64,000 nucleotides of DNA, from NCBI GenBank assembly GCA_007753675.1, contig CP036432.1, positions 7,008,233 through 7,072,232 of the forward strand, read 5' to 3'. Positions 45,329-54,014 of this stretch are shown here, one piece after another. The translations under genes and the position numbers were made by a program. The notes beneath the pieces are model-generated. The model had not been told where the DNA came from. It did no database searches and saw only the letters and a program-made list of their open reading frames with translations. How positions within the stretch are numbered: position 1 is the stretch's first letter; each line of letters opens with the position of its first letter. The DNA comes from Stieleria magnilauensis. Lineage in GTDB: Bacteria > Planctomycetota > Planctomycetia > Pirellulales > Pirellulaceae.

Positions 45329-45751
45329 ATGGATCTGATTCTCATTATCATCCTGGCCTGCATCGGAGCCTTGTTGGGGTTTGGGATCGGCCTCCTGGTT
45401 CCCGGTGCATCTGTGTCGTTGGTGGTATTGACCTCCTGCTCGTTTGCGGCGATCGGCCTGGCCGCCGCATACGTCTTGTTGATGATGGCGAAATCACACT
45501 CGATGAAAGCCCGGCGAGCGACATCCGTGCCGGCCCGCAAACCGCGGCCGCCGCAAACACGTCGCCGATTTGAAGAACGTCTCAGGAGGTTCGTTGATCA
45601 AACGGGCGTTACAGGTGTGCGGCGTCATGAGCAACACAACTCGACGATGCCGTTTTGGACGTCGGTCACCCAGTTCGCCAGGACTCCGCCGAGATCTTCG
45701 TTGTCCATCCGTCAATTCCTGTGGAACATTCGACGTATCCTGCGTCATTAA
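45329..45751 (+). CDS. Possible small membrane protein
   Basis: The 140-residue frame begins after an AAGGTGATG sequence and has two strong hydrophobic segments (LILIIILACIGALLGFGIGL and SLVVLTSCSFAAIGLAAAYV). The second half is Arg-rich with no recognisable pattern. The hydrophobic half looks like a real gene start; the C-terminal half could be out-of-frame sequence after a frameshift. Unknown function. Confidence 0.35.
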   Translation: MDLILIIILACIGALLGFGIGLLVPGASVSLVVLTSCSFAAIGLAAAYVLLMMAKSHSMKARRATSVPARKPRPPQTRRRFEERLRRFVDQTGVTGVRRHEQHNSTMPFWTSVTQFARTPPRSSLSIRQFLWNIRRILRH

Positions 45752-45923
45752 CAACGCCGACGACGATCGTTTCACAAATTCTTTACCGCCCATCCGCCCT
45801 CGGTTTGAACCATGAACGTTGACGCGTACCTGGAACAACTCTACCGCGAAGGTTGTCGCAATGGCGATTTCGCTCGCGCTATCAGGATTGGTCATCGATA
45901 ACGATCGCGCACTTCAGGAAACG

Positions 45924-46379
45924 ATGACCAATCCTTACGCACCTCCCGCCACGCCGCCCGAGCCGCCAGCGGAACTGCCGACTTCGTCGGACGACCGAGA
46001 CCGCTACCTCGCTCGTGCGGCGAAGATCTACAGATGGATGGGTTGGATCGGTTTGATCTATTTCGGCATCATCTATCCGATCGGGCTTTGGTCAGAACTC
46101 TCCGAATCGCCCGTCAGCTTGGGTGCCGTGATCGGCATGACGGTGACGACCGCGGGGTTTGCGTTTCTATTTTCACAGATGATTCGGCTTTCGCGGCGGA
46201 TGCACACGGGACTTGAATCGGCCTACAGCAAAATCCGGTGGGTCGGTCTGTTGGCCGGCGCCTTCAGTTTCCCGCTGCTGACGTTTCCCGCGTTCTACGC
46301 GGTTTGGTTGGTTGGCCGGGCACGCGGATTGGCGAATGATGAGGAAATTGTAGAGAGGCAAACCGAAGGCGAGGGATAA
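45924..46379 (+). CDS. Membrane protein of unknown function (NPYAPP N-terminus)
   Basis: The 151-residue protein begins MTNPYAPPATPPEPPAEL, a Pro-rich cytoplasmic start often seen in planctomycete membrane proteins. Three hydrophobic segments follow (MGWIGLIYFGIIYPIGLW, LGAVIGMTVTTAGFAFLF, LLAGAFSFPLLTFPAFYAVW). ATG 45924 is chosen because CAGGAA precedes it and the NPY start is typical; the longer frame upstream is not conserved in character. Function unknown. Confidence 0.6.
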   Translation: MTNPYAPPATPPEPPAELPTSSDDRDRYLARAAKIYRWMGWIGLIYFGIIYPIGLWSELSESPVSLGAVIGMTVTTAGFAFLFSQMIRLSRRMHTGLESAYSKIRWVGLLAGAFSFPLLTFPAFYAVWLVGRARGLANDEEIVERQTEGEG

Positions 46380-46763
46380 AGAAACAACTCGACAGGCTGG
46401 AAGCCTTTCCCACTCGTTACGCCGCGCGATGCCACGACACAGTCGATGAAAGAGCATCAACAATACGTTGTACGTCCCAAGGCAATGTGGTTGACGATGT
46501 GTAGCCACCAATGCCCCCTGGGAGAGTGTCGCTGAAAGCCGCACGACCTCGAAAAGGGGGGAGGCCGGAGCCAAGAAGGATCCACCTCGGATCGAGCTGC
46601 GCGACCCGCGTCGTTCGCAATTAAGTTGCGACGCAGTACACTATTCGCAAAGTGGAGTACGCATGCTGCTTGCCGTGTCGTGCAGCCGCAAGCTGGAAGC
46701 TTACTCCACATCTCGCAAGCTGGAAGCTAACGCCACGCTCTATCCCCCCAACCACCTTGAGCC
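46380..46763. repeat. Repeat-rich gap without genes
   Basis: The 15-nt word CGCAAGCTGGAAGCT occurs at about 46688 and 46716, and a relative (CAGGCTGGAAGCC) at 46391. The word ACGTCCCAAGG near 46470 resembles the end of the 402-bp element. No coding sequence is convincing. Confidence 0.6.
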
Positions 46764-49397
46764 ATGATTTGTTTTGTCCGTTGGTCCGTGACCGCTGCGC
46801 TGTTGTTTTGTCTTGTTGGACAAGCCCACGCCGCAGAGTTCATCTGCCGCTACTGTGCCGATGGCCGTTCCCACGCAATGCTGCCGCTGGGACTGGAACT
46901 CGACGGTCGTTACCAATACGCACCCGATCGCCAAGTCGATGTGCTGCACTTGAAGCTGGACGTGACGCCCGACTTTGACGCGCGAACGGTCGCCGGCACG
47001 GTCTCCATCACCGCTCAACCGATCGCCGAACCGGTCGAAATCTTGCGGTTGGATGCGATCGACATCCACATCCAACAAGTGCGTTGCCAGGAAGCGACGG
47101 TTGAGGATTTCATTTCCACCCGCGACGGGCTGCAGATCGCGTTCACCGAACCGATTCCGGTCGGGACTGAATTCACGGTTGAAATCGACTATTCCGCCCA
47201 GCCCAATGCGGGGCTGTATTTCCGCACCGCCGAAATGGGGTACCCCGAGCAAGACACTCATATCTGGACCCAAGGAGAAACTCACGAGGCGCGGCACTGG
47301 TTCCCCTGTTTCGACTACCCCAACGAACGGTCCTCGACCGAAGTGATCTGCCACGTCCCGAAGACCATGCGTGTGCTGAGTAATGGAAAACGGATGGGAG
47401 AAACCATCGATGCAGCAGGCCTGAAAGCCGTCCGTTGGTTGCAAGAGAAACCGCATGCGAACTACTTGATCTGTCTGGTCGCCGGGAACCTGGAGAAACT
47501 CGAGAAACGTCATCGCGACATCGCGCTCGGTTTCTACACGCAACCGACGCTGGCCGAATACGCCGCCAACTCATTTCGTGACACGCCCGAGATCATGGCG
47601 TTCTTTGAACAGGAAATCGGTGTGCCGTTTCCCTGGTACAAGTACGATCAGGTCACGATTCGCGACTTCACCGCCGGCGGCATGGAGAACACGTCGCTGA
47701 CCACGCTGACGCACACGACGATCTTTTCCGAGGCGACCGAGAACATTCGCACGACCCGGCGACTGGATGCCCACGAGATGGCGCACCAGTGGTTCGGTGA
47801 CTACGTGACCTGCAAAGACTGGAGTCACCTGTGGCTCAACGAAGGCTTTGCGACCTATTACACCCATCTGTTCGAAGGCCACAAATTCGGACGCGATGCG
47901 CTGCTGTATGGACTCTACAACGATGCGACCGGTCGGGTGCTGCCCCAAGACAAAGACACCAAGCCGATCGTGTACAACGGCTACCGCAACCCGATGCAGC
48001 AGTTCGATTACCGCTCGTACCCCAAAGGCAGTTGGGTGCTGCACATGTTGCGAAGCCAACTGGGAGCCGATTTGTATCGCAAGTGCATCAAGGAATATCT
48101 GCAGCGGCACGCGTTGACCAGTGTCGTGTCGGACGACTTGCGACAGGTGATCGAAGAACTGAGCGGTCGACCGATGGACCGGTTCTTTGATCAATGGCTT
48201 TACCATCCGCGGCATCCCGATCTGAAGATCACCTACAAATGGATGCCCAAAGAAAAACTGGCCAAGGTCACGGTCAAGCAAACCCAAAAGCTGAGCGAGG
48301 ATGTCCTGTTGTATCACTTCCCGACGAAGCTGCGTTTCATCGTCGAGGGCGAAACCGTCGATCGCGAAATCGAAATCAGCCAGGTCGAGGAAGATTTTTA
48401 CGTTCCCCTGACCGCGAAACCTTCGATCGTCCGCTTTGATCCCGACTACACCGTCTTGGCAACTGTCTCGTTCGACAAAGCCAACGATCTGCTGGAATCG
48501 CAAATCAAAAACACCGACGATATGATGGGGCGTTTGCTTGCCTGTGTGGCCCTGGCCGATCGCAAAACGGATGCGTCGGTCAAATTGTTAGCCGAGCGAC
48601 TGAACACCGATCCGTTTTTTGGTGTGCGGATCGAAGCGGCCAAGGCACTCGGCAAACACGGCTCCGACAAAGCGCTCGAGGCATTGAAATCGAGTTGGCA
48701 GGGTCAGTCGGACGCACGTGTGCGGCAAGCCGTCGTGCAGCGTTTGTTTGGACGCTTCACCCCGGAGACGCTGGAGCTGGCTTTGGACGTGTTGGAAAAA
48801 GAATCCAATCCCGCGATCCAGGTCGCTGCAATTGCAGTCTTGGGGCGATTCCATGGAGACACGTCGAAACAGAAATTGACGGAACTGTTGCAATCCGAGT
48901 CGTTCGGCAATGAGTTGGCTGATGCGGCGATCTCGGCGATCGGAAAAATGAATGAACCCGCGTTTGCCCCGGCGTTGCTGTCCGCCCTGGAGAAACGTCA
49001 CGGGGAATTCGACGCACGCGATTTCGGACGCGGGTTGACGGCGTTGGCCAAGACCGCCCGATCACTTGAAAACAAGGATTCAGTCTTCGAATTCCTCTGC
49101 TCTCACGTTGAGCATCCCAAGTCCACCGTCCAGACCTCTGCGCTCAACGCCCTTGGCCAACTGGGTGACCTTCGCGCCGTCGCGGTGATCGAGTCGTACA
49201 CCGATTCGGGAGACAGCCGGATCGCCGACGCCGCAAAACGCGCTCTGACGGAACTCAACGCGTCTCGACCGCTGGTCCCGACCGAGATCGTCGAGCTACG
49301 TAAGACAATGACCGAACTGAAACAGGAAACGGAGAAACTGAAGGCCGAGCTCAAAGACTTGAAGGCCCAAGAAGCGGCAAGCGAGAAGGACCAGTAG
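46764..49397 (+). CDS. M1-family aminopeptidase with C-terminal HEAT-like repeats
   Basis: The 877-residue protein has a signal peptide (VTAALLFCLVGQAHAAE) and an M1 zinc peptidase: the N-terminal beta domain, the exopeptidase motif AGGMENTS (about 306), HEMAHQWFGD (about 336) and the third zinc ligand in LWLNEGFATYYTH (about 358). M1 enzymes remove N-terminal residues from peptides. From about residue 590 to 835 the sequence turns into HEAT/armadillo-like helical repeats (for example AAKALGKHGSDKALEALKSS). The last 35 residues are a Lys/Glu coiled coil. The standard M1 C-terminal domain is absent or replaced by the repeats. Confidence 0.9.
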   Translation: MICFVRWSVTAALLFCLVGQAHAAEFICRYCADGRSHAMLPLGLELDGRYQYAPDRQVDVLHLKLDVTPDFDARTVAGTVSITAQPIAEPVEILRLDAIDIHIQQVRCQEATVEDFISTRDGLQIAFTEPIPVGTEFTVEIDYSAQPNAGLYFRTAEMGYPEQDTHIWTQGETHEARHWFPCFDYPNERSSTEVICHVPKTMRVLSNGKRMGETIDAAGLKAVRWLQEKPHANYLICLVAGNLEKLEKRHRDIALGFYTQPTLAEYAANSFRDTPEIMAFFEQEIGVPFPWYKYDQVTIRDFTAGGMENTSLTTLTHTTIFSEATENIRTTRRLDAHEMAHQWFGDYVTCKDWSHLWLNEGFATYYTHLFEGHKFGRDALLYGLYNDATGRVLPQDKDTKPIVYNGYRNPMQQFDYRSYPKGSWVLHMLRSQLGADLYRKCIKEYLQRHALTSVVSDDLRQVIEELSGRPMDRFFDQWLYHPRHPDLKITYKWMPKEKLAKVTVKQTQKLSEDVLLYHFPTKLRFIVEGETVDREIEISQVEEDFYVPLTAKPSIVRFDPDYTVLATVSFDKANDLLESQIKNTDDMMGRLLACVALADRKTDASVKLLAERLNTDPFFGVRIEAAKALGKHGSDKALEALKSSWQGQSDARVRQAVVQRLFGRFTPETLELALDVLEKESNPAIQVAAIAVLGRFHGDTSKQKLTELLQSESFGNELADAAISAIGKMNEPAFAPALLSALEKRHGEFDARDFGRGLTALAKTARSLENKDSVFEFLCSHVEHPKSTVQTSALNALGQLGDLRAVAVIESYTDSGDSRIADAAKRALTELNASRPLVPTEIVELRKTMTELKQETEKLKAELKDLKAQEAASEKDQ

Positions 49398-49455
49398 CAG
49401 CGTCCGGCCCGTTGCGGGAGTGCTCGAGAGGGCGGAATGACGAGATGATCTGAAG

Positions 49456-49539
49456 TGGCAGAATGATACGGGGCAGAATGATGTTCTAACCGCTGAGATG
49501 GCGGAACCAGAATCATTCTGCCACTCCATCATTCTGCCA
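49456..49539. repeat. Inverted repeat between convergent genes
   Basis: Arms 49456-49482 and 49512-49539 are inverted copies built from a doubled GGCAGAATGAT word. They lie in the 248-nt gap between the convergent M1 peptidase and PQQ-propeller genes. A terminator function is possible. Confidence 0.85.
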
Positions 49540-49645
49540 TCCGTCTCGCCAAGGCTGACGACGGCCGCTGGGCAATGCGAGACAGCCATCCGACGCTCGT
49601 TGCGAAAGGCGGTACGCGGGCGGCACTCCCGACAGCGCTGCGCGA

Positions 49646-50899
49646 TTAGTTATCGAGCGCGATGCAGGCGGCTTCTTCGGTGCTGCGGACATAGATGCGT
49701 CCGTCGCTGTAGGCCGGTGTGGACCAGCACTTGCCGCTGAGCACGTCGTCTCGGGCCAGTTCCTGGTACACATCGGGCGTCGCCGCGGCGATGACGACTT
49801 CACCGGCATCCGACAACACGACCAGTTTTTCGCCGACCAGGATGCAGTTGCCCGGGCCGAATCCGTATTCCTTCCATTTGATTTCGCCCGTCGCCAGCTC
49901 GACACATTGAAGCGGTGCACGGCCGTACTTTTTGAACTCGAAGATCCCGTACAGGTGTCCGTTGTGGACGATCGGGGTGCTCCAGTGATTCATCAACTCG
50001 TTGGCCTTGAACCAGACTTCATCGACCTTTCCGTTACCTTGAACCTCGAACAGTCCGGCACCAACGCCGTAACCGGCCGAGCAGTAGACCAGATTGCCGT
50101 CGACGACCGGTGATGCGGCGGTGGAGACACTGAACGGAAACTTGGCTCGCCAACGTTCCGTCCCCGTGGCCGCATCGACTCCGACCAACCCGGATTGGAC
50201 GAAGAAGACCAATTGTTTTTCGCCCGAGATCGTCGACAGCGAAGGCGTCGCGTGGGTGATGGTTTCGTCGCCGCTTTTCCAGACCAGCCGACCATCGTTC
50301 TTGTTGAATGCGAGGAAACTCTGCCCCGCTCCGCCGCCGCTGACATAGACCACGTCTCCGTCGACGATGGGGCTGGTGGCATTGAGCCACTTGATGTTGC
50401 GGCCGGCAAAGTCATTGATGATGTCTTGTTTCCAAATCGGGTTGCCCGTCTTGGCATCGTAGCACTGCAACACCATGTAGGAATCGTAGACATAGACGTT
50501 GCCGTCGGAGACCGAGGGCGTCGAGCGTGGTCCATCACCGCCTTTGTTTCCCGCCGCCCCGGCGTTGCCTCCGCCCTGTTCGTATTGGCTGCTGCCCATC
50601 GGCTTCCGCCACAGTTCGTCACCGGACGTCGCGTCGAGCGCCAACAGCACTTCGTGTTGGTCGGTGGCGATCACGGTGAACAAACGCCCGTCGGCGACGG
50701 CAAAGGAGCTGAAGCCCAACGGAGTCTCGGACTTCCAAATCACGTTCGCACCGTTGCTCCAGTCCGTCCGGCCGATCGATTCGGCCGACTTTCCATCGGC
50801 GTCAACGCCACGGTACTGCGGCCAGTCCTCGGCAAAACCGATCGAAGAAACAACGCTGAAGCAGGCGGCCGCAAGAAGAACGACGTCTTTCATTTTCAT
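49646..50899 (-). CDS. Secreted PQQ-like beta-propeller protein
   Basis: The 417-residue protein has a signal peptide (DVVLLAAACFSVVSSIGFAE) and a repeated propeller-blade pattern: WPQYRGVDADGKS at the start, then LLALDATSGDELWRKPMG, LQCYDAKTGNPIWKQDI and VGVDAATGTERWRAKFP. Such PQQ/WD-like proteins occur in number in planctomycetes as secreted scaffolds or as dehydrogenase-like proteins; no catalytic Ca or PQQ ligand set is evident. Its function is unknown. Confidence 0.88.
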   Translation of the reverse strand: MKMKDVVLLAAACFSVVSSIGFAEDWPQYRGVDADGKSAESIGRTDWSNGANVIWKSETPLGFSSFAVADGRLFTVIATDQHEVLLALDATSGDELWRKPMGSSQYEQGGGNAGAAGNKGGDGPRSTPSVSDGNVYVYDSYMVLQCYDAKTGNPIWKQDIINDFAGRNIKWLNATSPIVDGDVVYVSGGGAGQSFLAFNKNDGRLVWKSGDETITHATPSLSTISGEKQLVFFVQSGLVGVDAATGTERWRAKFPFSVSTAASPVVDGNLVYCSAGYGVGAGLFEVQGNGKVDEVWFKANELMNHWSTPIVHNGHLYGIFEFKKYGRAPLQCVELATGEIKWKEYGFGPGNCILVGEKLVVLSDAGEVVIAAATPDVYQELARDDVLSGKCWSTPAYSDGRIYVRSTEEAACIALDN

Positions 50900-51240
50900 T
50901 TTGGATTTGCAGGTGGGATCAAACAGGCGGGAATTCGAACCGTCCAGAATAATCGATCGAATCTGTTTCTGAAAGGAAGCAAAACCGTGGCATCATCGCC
51001 GCGAATCCGTCCGAAACTCGCGGGTGCGTGGGAGCCCATCGGTGTTGTCGGCACTGAAGGAGGTAGCGGAACGGCGCGAGCGGCCTGTCGATTTAGTTCC
51101 TGGGGACGGTTGATTCGATTTTGGTTCCGGACGAGGCTTTTATGGTGCTATGCGGGGCATCCAGAGTCGTTGGTAAGCGTGTTGACGGGATCGTGGCGTT
51201 CGCTTGTGGCGGATTTCGTTCGAAATGCCCCCTATCTCCC
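50900..51240. other. Gap with one repeat arm and the 3' flank of the insertion sequence
   Basis: Positions 51076-51097 carry GCGAGCGGCCTGTCGATTTA plus GT, an inverted partner of 53057-53078 and close to a word in the 180-bp unit. From about 51098 to the transposase stop lies what should be the IS 3' flank. No gene was seen. Confidence 0.6.
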
Positions 51241-53056
51241 CTAGTTTGCTGTTCCGAGCGATTGTGTCGCCGCGGCGGCGCGCAGCTTCGCCAAGTAACT
51301 CATGATTTTCTTCAGATTGAATCCGGTCGCCGCCCAGCGCCATTCTTGATTCACACCTGCGATACCTCGAAGCAGGAATCGCCGCATATCAAGCGTGCTC
51401 TTGATCACGGCGAAAGGCGTTTCACCGAAATGCTGACGACGAGAGTAAGCCTCTTTGGCTGCAGGCGTTTCCATTCGCGCACGCTGCCGACGTCGCGCTC
51501 CTTCATGCTCATCATGCATCGTCTCGCGACCACGTGGCGGGCCAGGCTTGCGACCACGTCGCTTGCCCGCTCGCTTGTCCGACGAGGTCGCTTCGCTGGA
51601 CTCCTGGGACGATGCCTCGCTGCTGCTTGCCTCGTCTTTTGGCTTCACGTTCTTGCGACAACGCCCAGCCAGCGTGCAGCCCTCGCATTCAAAACAGGTG
51701 TAAACCTTTCGCTGCACCGGAGAGCCGTCGCCATGCGTCGTGTTCTCGGTCGTCCGATGTGAAAGCACTTTGCCTGCCGGGCAGTAATAGCAGTCGTTCG
51801 CTTCGTCGTACACAAAAGCTGCTTTGTCAAATCGTTTGGTTTGTGGATTAACCGGCAACTGATCAATCTGATCGGCGGCAACGGGCTCAGTCAAATCCGA
51901 ACGCTCGGCAGGGTTGTTCTCGCGATTGGTTTCGGCAAGCGGGCCAATCAGTTCGATCTTTTTTTCCTCAGCCGCAGTGAGGTTTTTGCCCGTCGTGTAA
52001 GCCGAGTCAGCCATGACTCGCTTAATGTCAATTCCAAAGTCGTTGGCCACACAGTCGACGATGGTGGCAAATTCGTGGTGTTCGACGTTGCCGATCAAGA
52101 CGTCCGCCGCAACGATCAGGCCGCTCTGCGTTTCGGTCGTCGCCATCGGAGTAAAGTTGGCTGCGTAACCACCCTCCTTATTGGGAAGAATGCGACTGTC
52201 CGTGTCAGTCTTGGGTAACTGGGCGGGGCCCTTCGTCCCATTTTTCCTGCGGACTTCGTCCATCGCATTGACCGTCTCCAGATGAGCGGCCAGTTGTGAG
52301 CGGCGTGACTTCAAGTTGGCGACGGCGGCGGGGAGGCGGTCCGCCGAAACGTCCTGGCCGATGAGATCTTCGTCGCATGCGTCGTTGACTTCGAAGGTTT
52401 CCAGGGCCTCATCAATTTGCGCGTCAAGTTCTTCGAGTGCTTTGGCTAATCGTTTGGCCGTCCAAGTCTTGTATTTGTTGGCGTCAGCCAGGATGCGTGT
52501 GCCGTCGATGCACAGTTCCGAGAGATTGGCGATCCCCAGGTTGATCGCCAGCTTGACCATTTGTTTGAAGATGCCTTTGACTGCATCACTATTGTTTCGG
52601 CGGAAGTCGCTGATCGTGCTGTGATCGATGCGGCGACCGCTGCTAAGCCAGATAAAATCGATCGAATGCTTGAGTTCGTATTCAATGTTCCGGCTGGATC
52701 GGATTCGCCGAATCATGGCAAACAGCAGGATCTTTGCCATTACGCTGGGATGGATCGGCGGCTGACCGAATCCGCCGTTGTAGGCCGCCTCCCAATCAGT
52801 CCAGTCCATCTGATCGAGAATCTCGTCGACCAAGCGAACGGGATGATCCTGAGGGATGAGTTCCTCCAGGGCGGTGGGAATGAGGACCAGTTGCCCGCGT
52901 GGTGTAGGAGCTTCCTGCCAATAGCTGGTCTTGGGTTGTCTCTGGCTCACTGGGCAAGCCTCCCTGCGTGAGAAGTGAATCGCGACGACGATCCGCCAAG
53001 AATAGCAAACATCGTGACGATGCCTACTAAGCCACCTCCCCTCGTTTTGTGGATAC
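51098..53056. mobile_element. IS1182-type insertion sequence (ends approximate)
   Basis: The boundaries are inferred from the flanking inverted arms 51076-51097 and 53057-53078, which look like one palindrome split by an insertion. The interval of 1959 bp fits the usual size of IS1182-family elements. I could not see clear terminal inverted repeats, so the true ends may lie inside by some tens of bases. Confidence 0.55.
51241..52950 (-). CDS. IS1182-family transposase
   Basis: The 569-residue protein matches IS1182/DUF772-type transposases. The N-terminal domain has LVLIPTALEELIPQDHPVRL and HPSVMAKILLFAMIRRIRSS. The DDE catalytic core has Asp in LCIDGTRILADANK and KRVMADSAYTTGKN, and the late Glu region NQEWRWAATGFNLKKI. 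A Cys-rich insert (YYCPAGK, CFECEGCTLAGRC) is typical. A Ser/Glu- and Lys/Arg-rich stretch of about 60 residues follows. The start is GTG 52950; the longer frame is upstream IS sequence. The frame is intact, so the copy may be active. Confidence 0.9.
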   Translation of the reverse strand: MSQRQPKTSYWQEAPTPRGQLVLIPTALEELIPQDHPVRLVDEILDQMDWTDWEAAYNGGFGQPPIHPSVMAKILLFAMIRRIRSSRNIEYELKHSIDFIWLSSGRRIDHSTISDFRRNNSDAVKGIFKQMVKLAINLGIANLSELCIDGTRILADANKYKTWTAKRLAKALEELDAQIDEALETFEVNDACDEDLIGQDVSADRLPAAVANLKSRRSQLAAHLETVNAMDEVRRKNGTKGPAQLPKTDTDSRILPNKEGGYAANFTPMATTETQSGLIVAADVLIGNVEHHEFATIVDCVANDFGIDIKRVMADSAYTTGKNLTAAEEKKIELIGPLAETNRENNPAERSDLTEPVAADQIDQLPVNPQTKRFDKAAFVYDEANDCYYCPAGKVLSHRTTENTTHGDGSPVQRKVYTCFECEGCTLAGRCRKNVKPKDEASSSEASSQESSEATSSDKRAGKRRGRKPGPPRGRETMHDEHEGARRRQRARMETPAAKEAYSRRQHFGETPFAVIKSTLDMRRFLLRGIAGVNQEWRWAATGFNLKKIMSYLAKLRAAAATQSLGTAN

Positions 53057-53148
53057 ACTAAACCGACAGGCCGCGAGCCGTCCGGTTCCAGTTCCCAAAT
53101 ACCTTGACAGACCGGACGGCTCGTGCCCAATACCACTCTCTCGACATT
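53057..53148. repeat. Palindromic element right of the insertion sequence
   Basis: The word CGAGCCGTCCGGT near 53073-53085 pairs with ACCGGACGGCTCG near 53115-53127. Together with the arm at 53057-53078 this is one of the local palindrome families. Confidence 0.7.
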
Positions 53149-53984
53149 GAGGGGTGCCCGAACGCTGGCGCGAACCGGCTAATAACAATTGATGATCAGC
53201 CGTTTGGCGCGAGCCTACGGGCCCTGCGCTGGTCAAAACCTTCTCGATTGAGCGGTATTGGGCTCGCGGCCTGTCGATTTAGTCAATGTGCCGAAATCAA
53301 CGCGACGATCTTAGCCCGACGCGTAAGCGAGGGGCGCCCGGACGCTGGCGCGAACCGGCTGATAACAATTGATGATCAGCCGTTTGGCGCGAGCCTACGG
53401 GCCCTGCGCTGGTCAAAACCTTCTCGATTGAGCGGTATTGGGCTCGCGGCCTGTCGATTTAGTCAATGTGCCGAAATCAACGCGACGATCTTAGCCCGAC
53501 GCGTAAGCGAGGGGCGCCCGGACGCTGGCGCGAACCGGCTGATAACAATTGATGATCAGCCGTTTGGCGCGAGCCTACGGGCCCTGCGCTGGTCAAAACC
53601 TTCTCGATTGAGCGGTATTGGGCTCGCGGCCTGTCGATTTAGTCAATGTGCCGAAATCAACGCGACGATCTTAGCCCGACGCGTAAGCGAGGGGCGCCCG
53701 GACGCTGGCGCGAACCGGCTGATAACAATTGATGATCAGCCGTTTGGCGCGAGCCTACGGGCCCTGCGCTGGTCAAAACCTTCTCGATTGAGCGGTATTG
53801 GGCTCGCGGCCTGTCGATTTAGTCAATGTGCCGAAATCAACGCGACGATCTTAGCCCGACGCGTAAGCGAGGGGCGCCCGGACGCTGGCGCGAACCGGCT
53901 GATAACAATTGATGATCAGCCGTTTGGCGCGAGCCTACGGGCCCTGCGCTGGTCAAAACCTTCTCGATTGAGCGGTATTGGGCG
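53149..53984. repeat. 180-bp tandem repeat array, about 4.6 copies
   Basis: Units start at about 53161, 53341, 53521, 53701 and 53881, the last partial, and ends near 53984. Copies 2-4 appear identical; copy 1 differs at few positions. Each unit contains the palindromic words GGCTGAT...ATCAGCC and CGAGCCTACGGGC, and GACGCGTAAGCGAGGGGCGC. Because 180 is divisible by 3, a 304-codon frame runs through the array (53104-54018); it lacks features of a real protein. Confidence 0.95.
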
Positions 53985-54014
53985 CGAGCCCAACACCGCT
54001 CAATCGACAGGCCG

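Noticed and set aside
45812-45901. Short frame MNVDAYLEQLYREGCRNGDF ending near 45900
   Set aside because: It looks protein-like but is only 29 codons long and overlaps the region before the better-supported gene at 45924; it may be a relic but cannot be supported.
51098-53056. Terminal inverted repeats of the insertion sequence
   Set aside because: I compared the two ends by eye and found no convincing match, so the ends are given only as approximate.
53149-53984. CRISPR array
   Set aside because: The units are contiguous 180-bp tandem copies with no short repeat-spacer alternation and no cas genes nearby.
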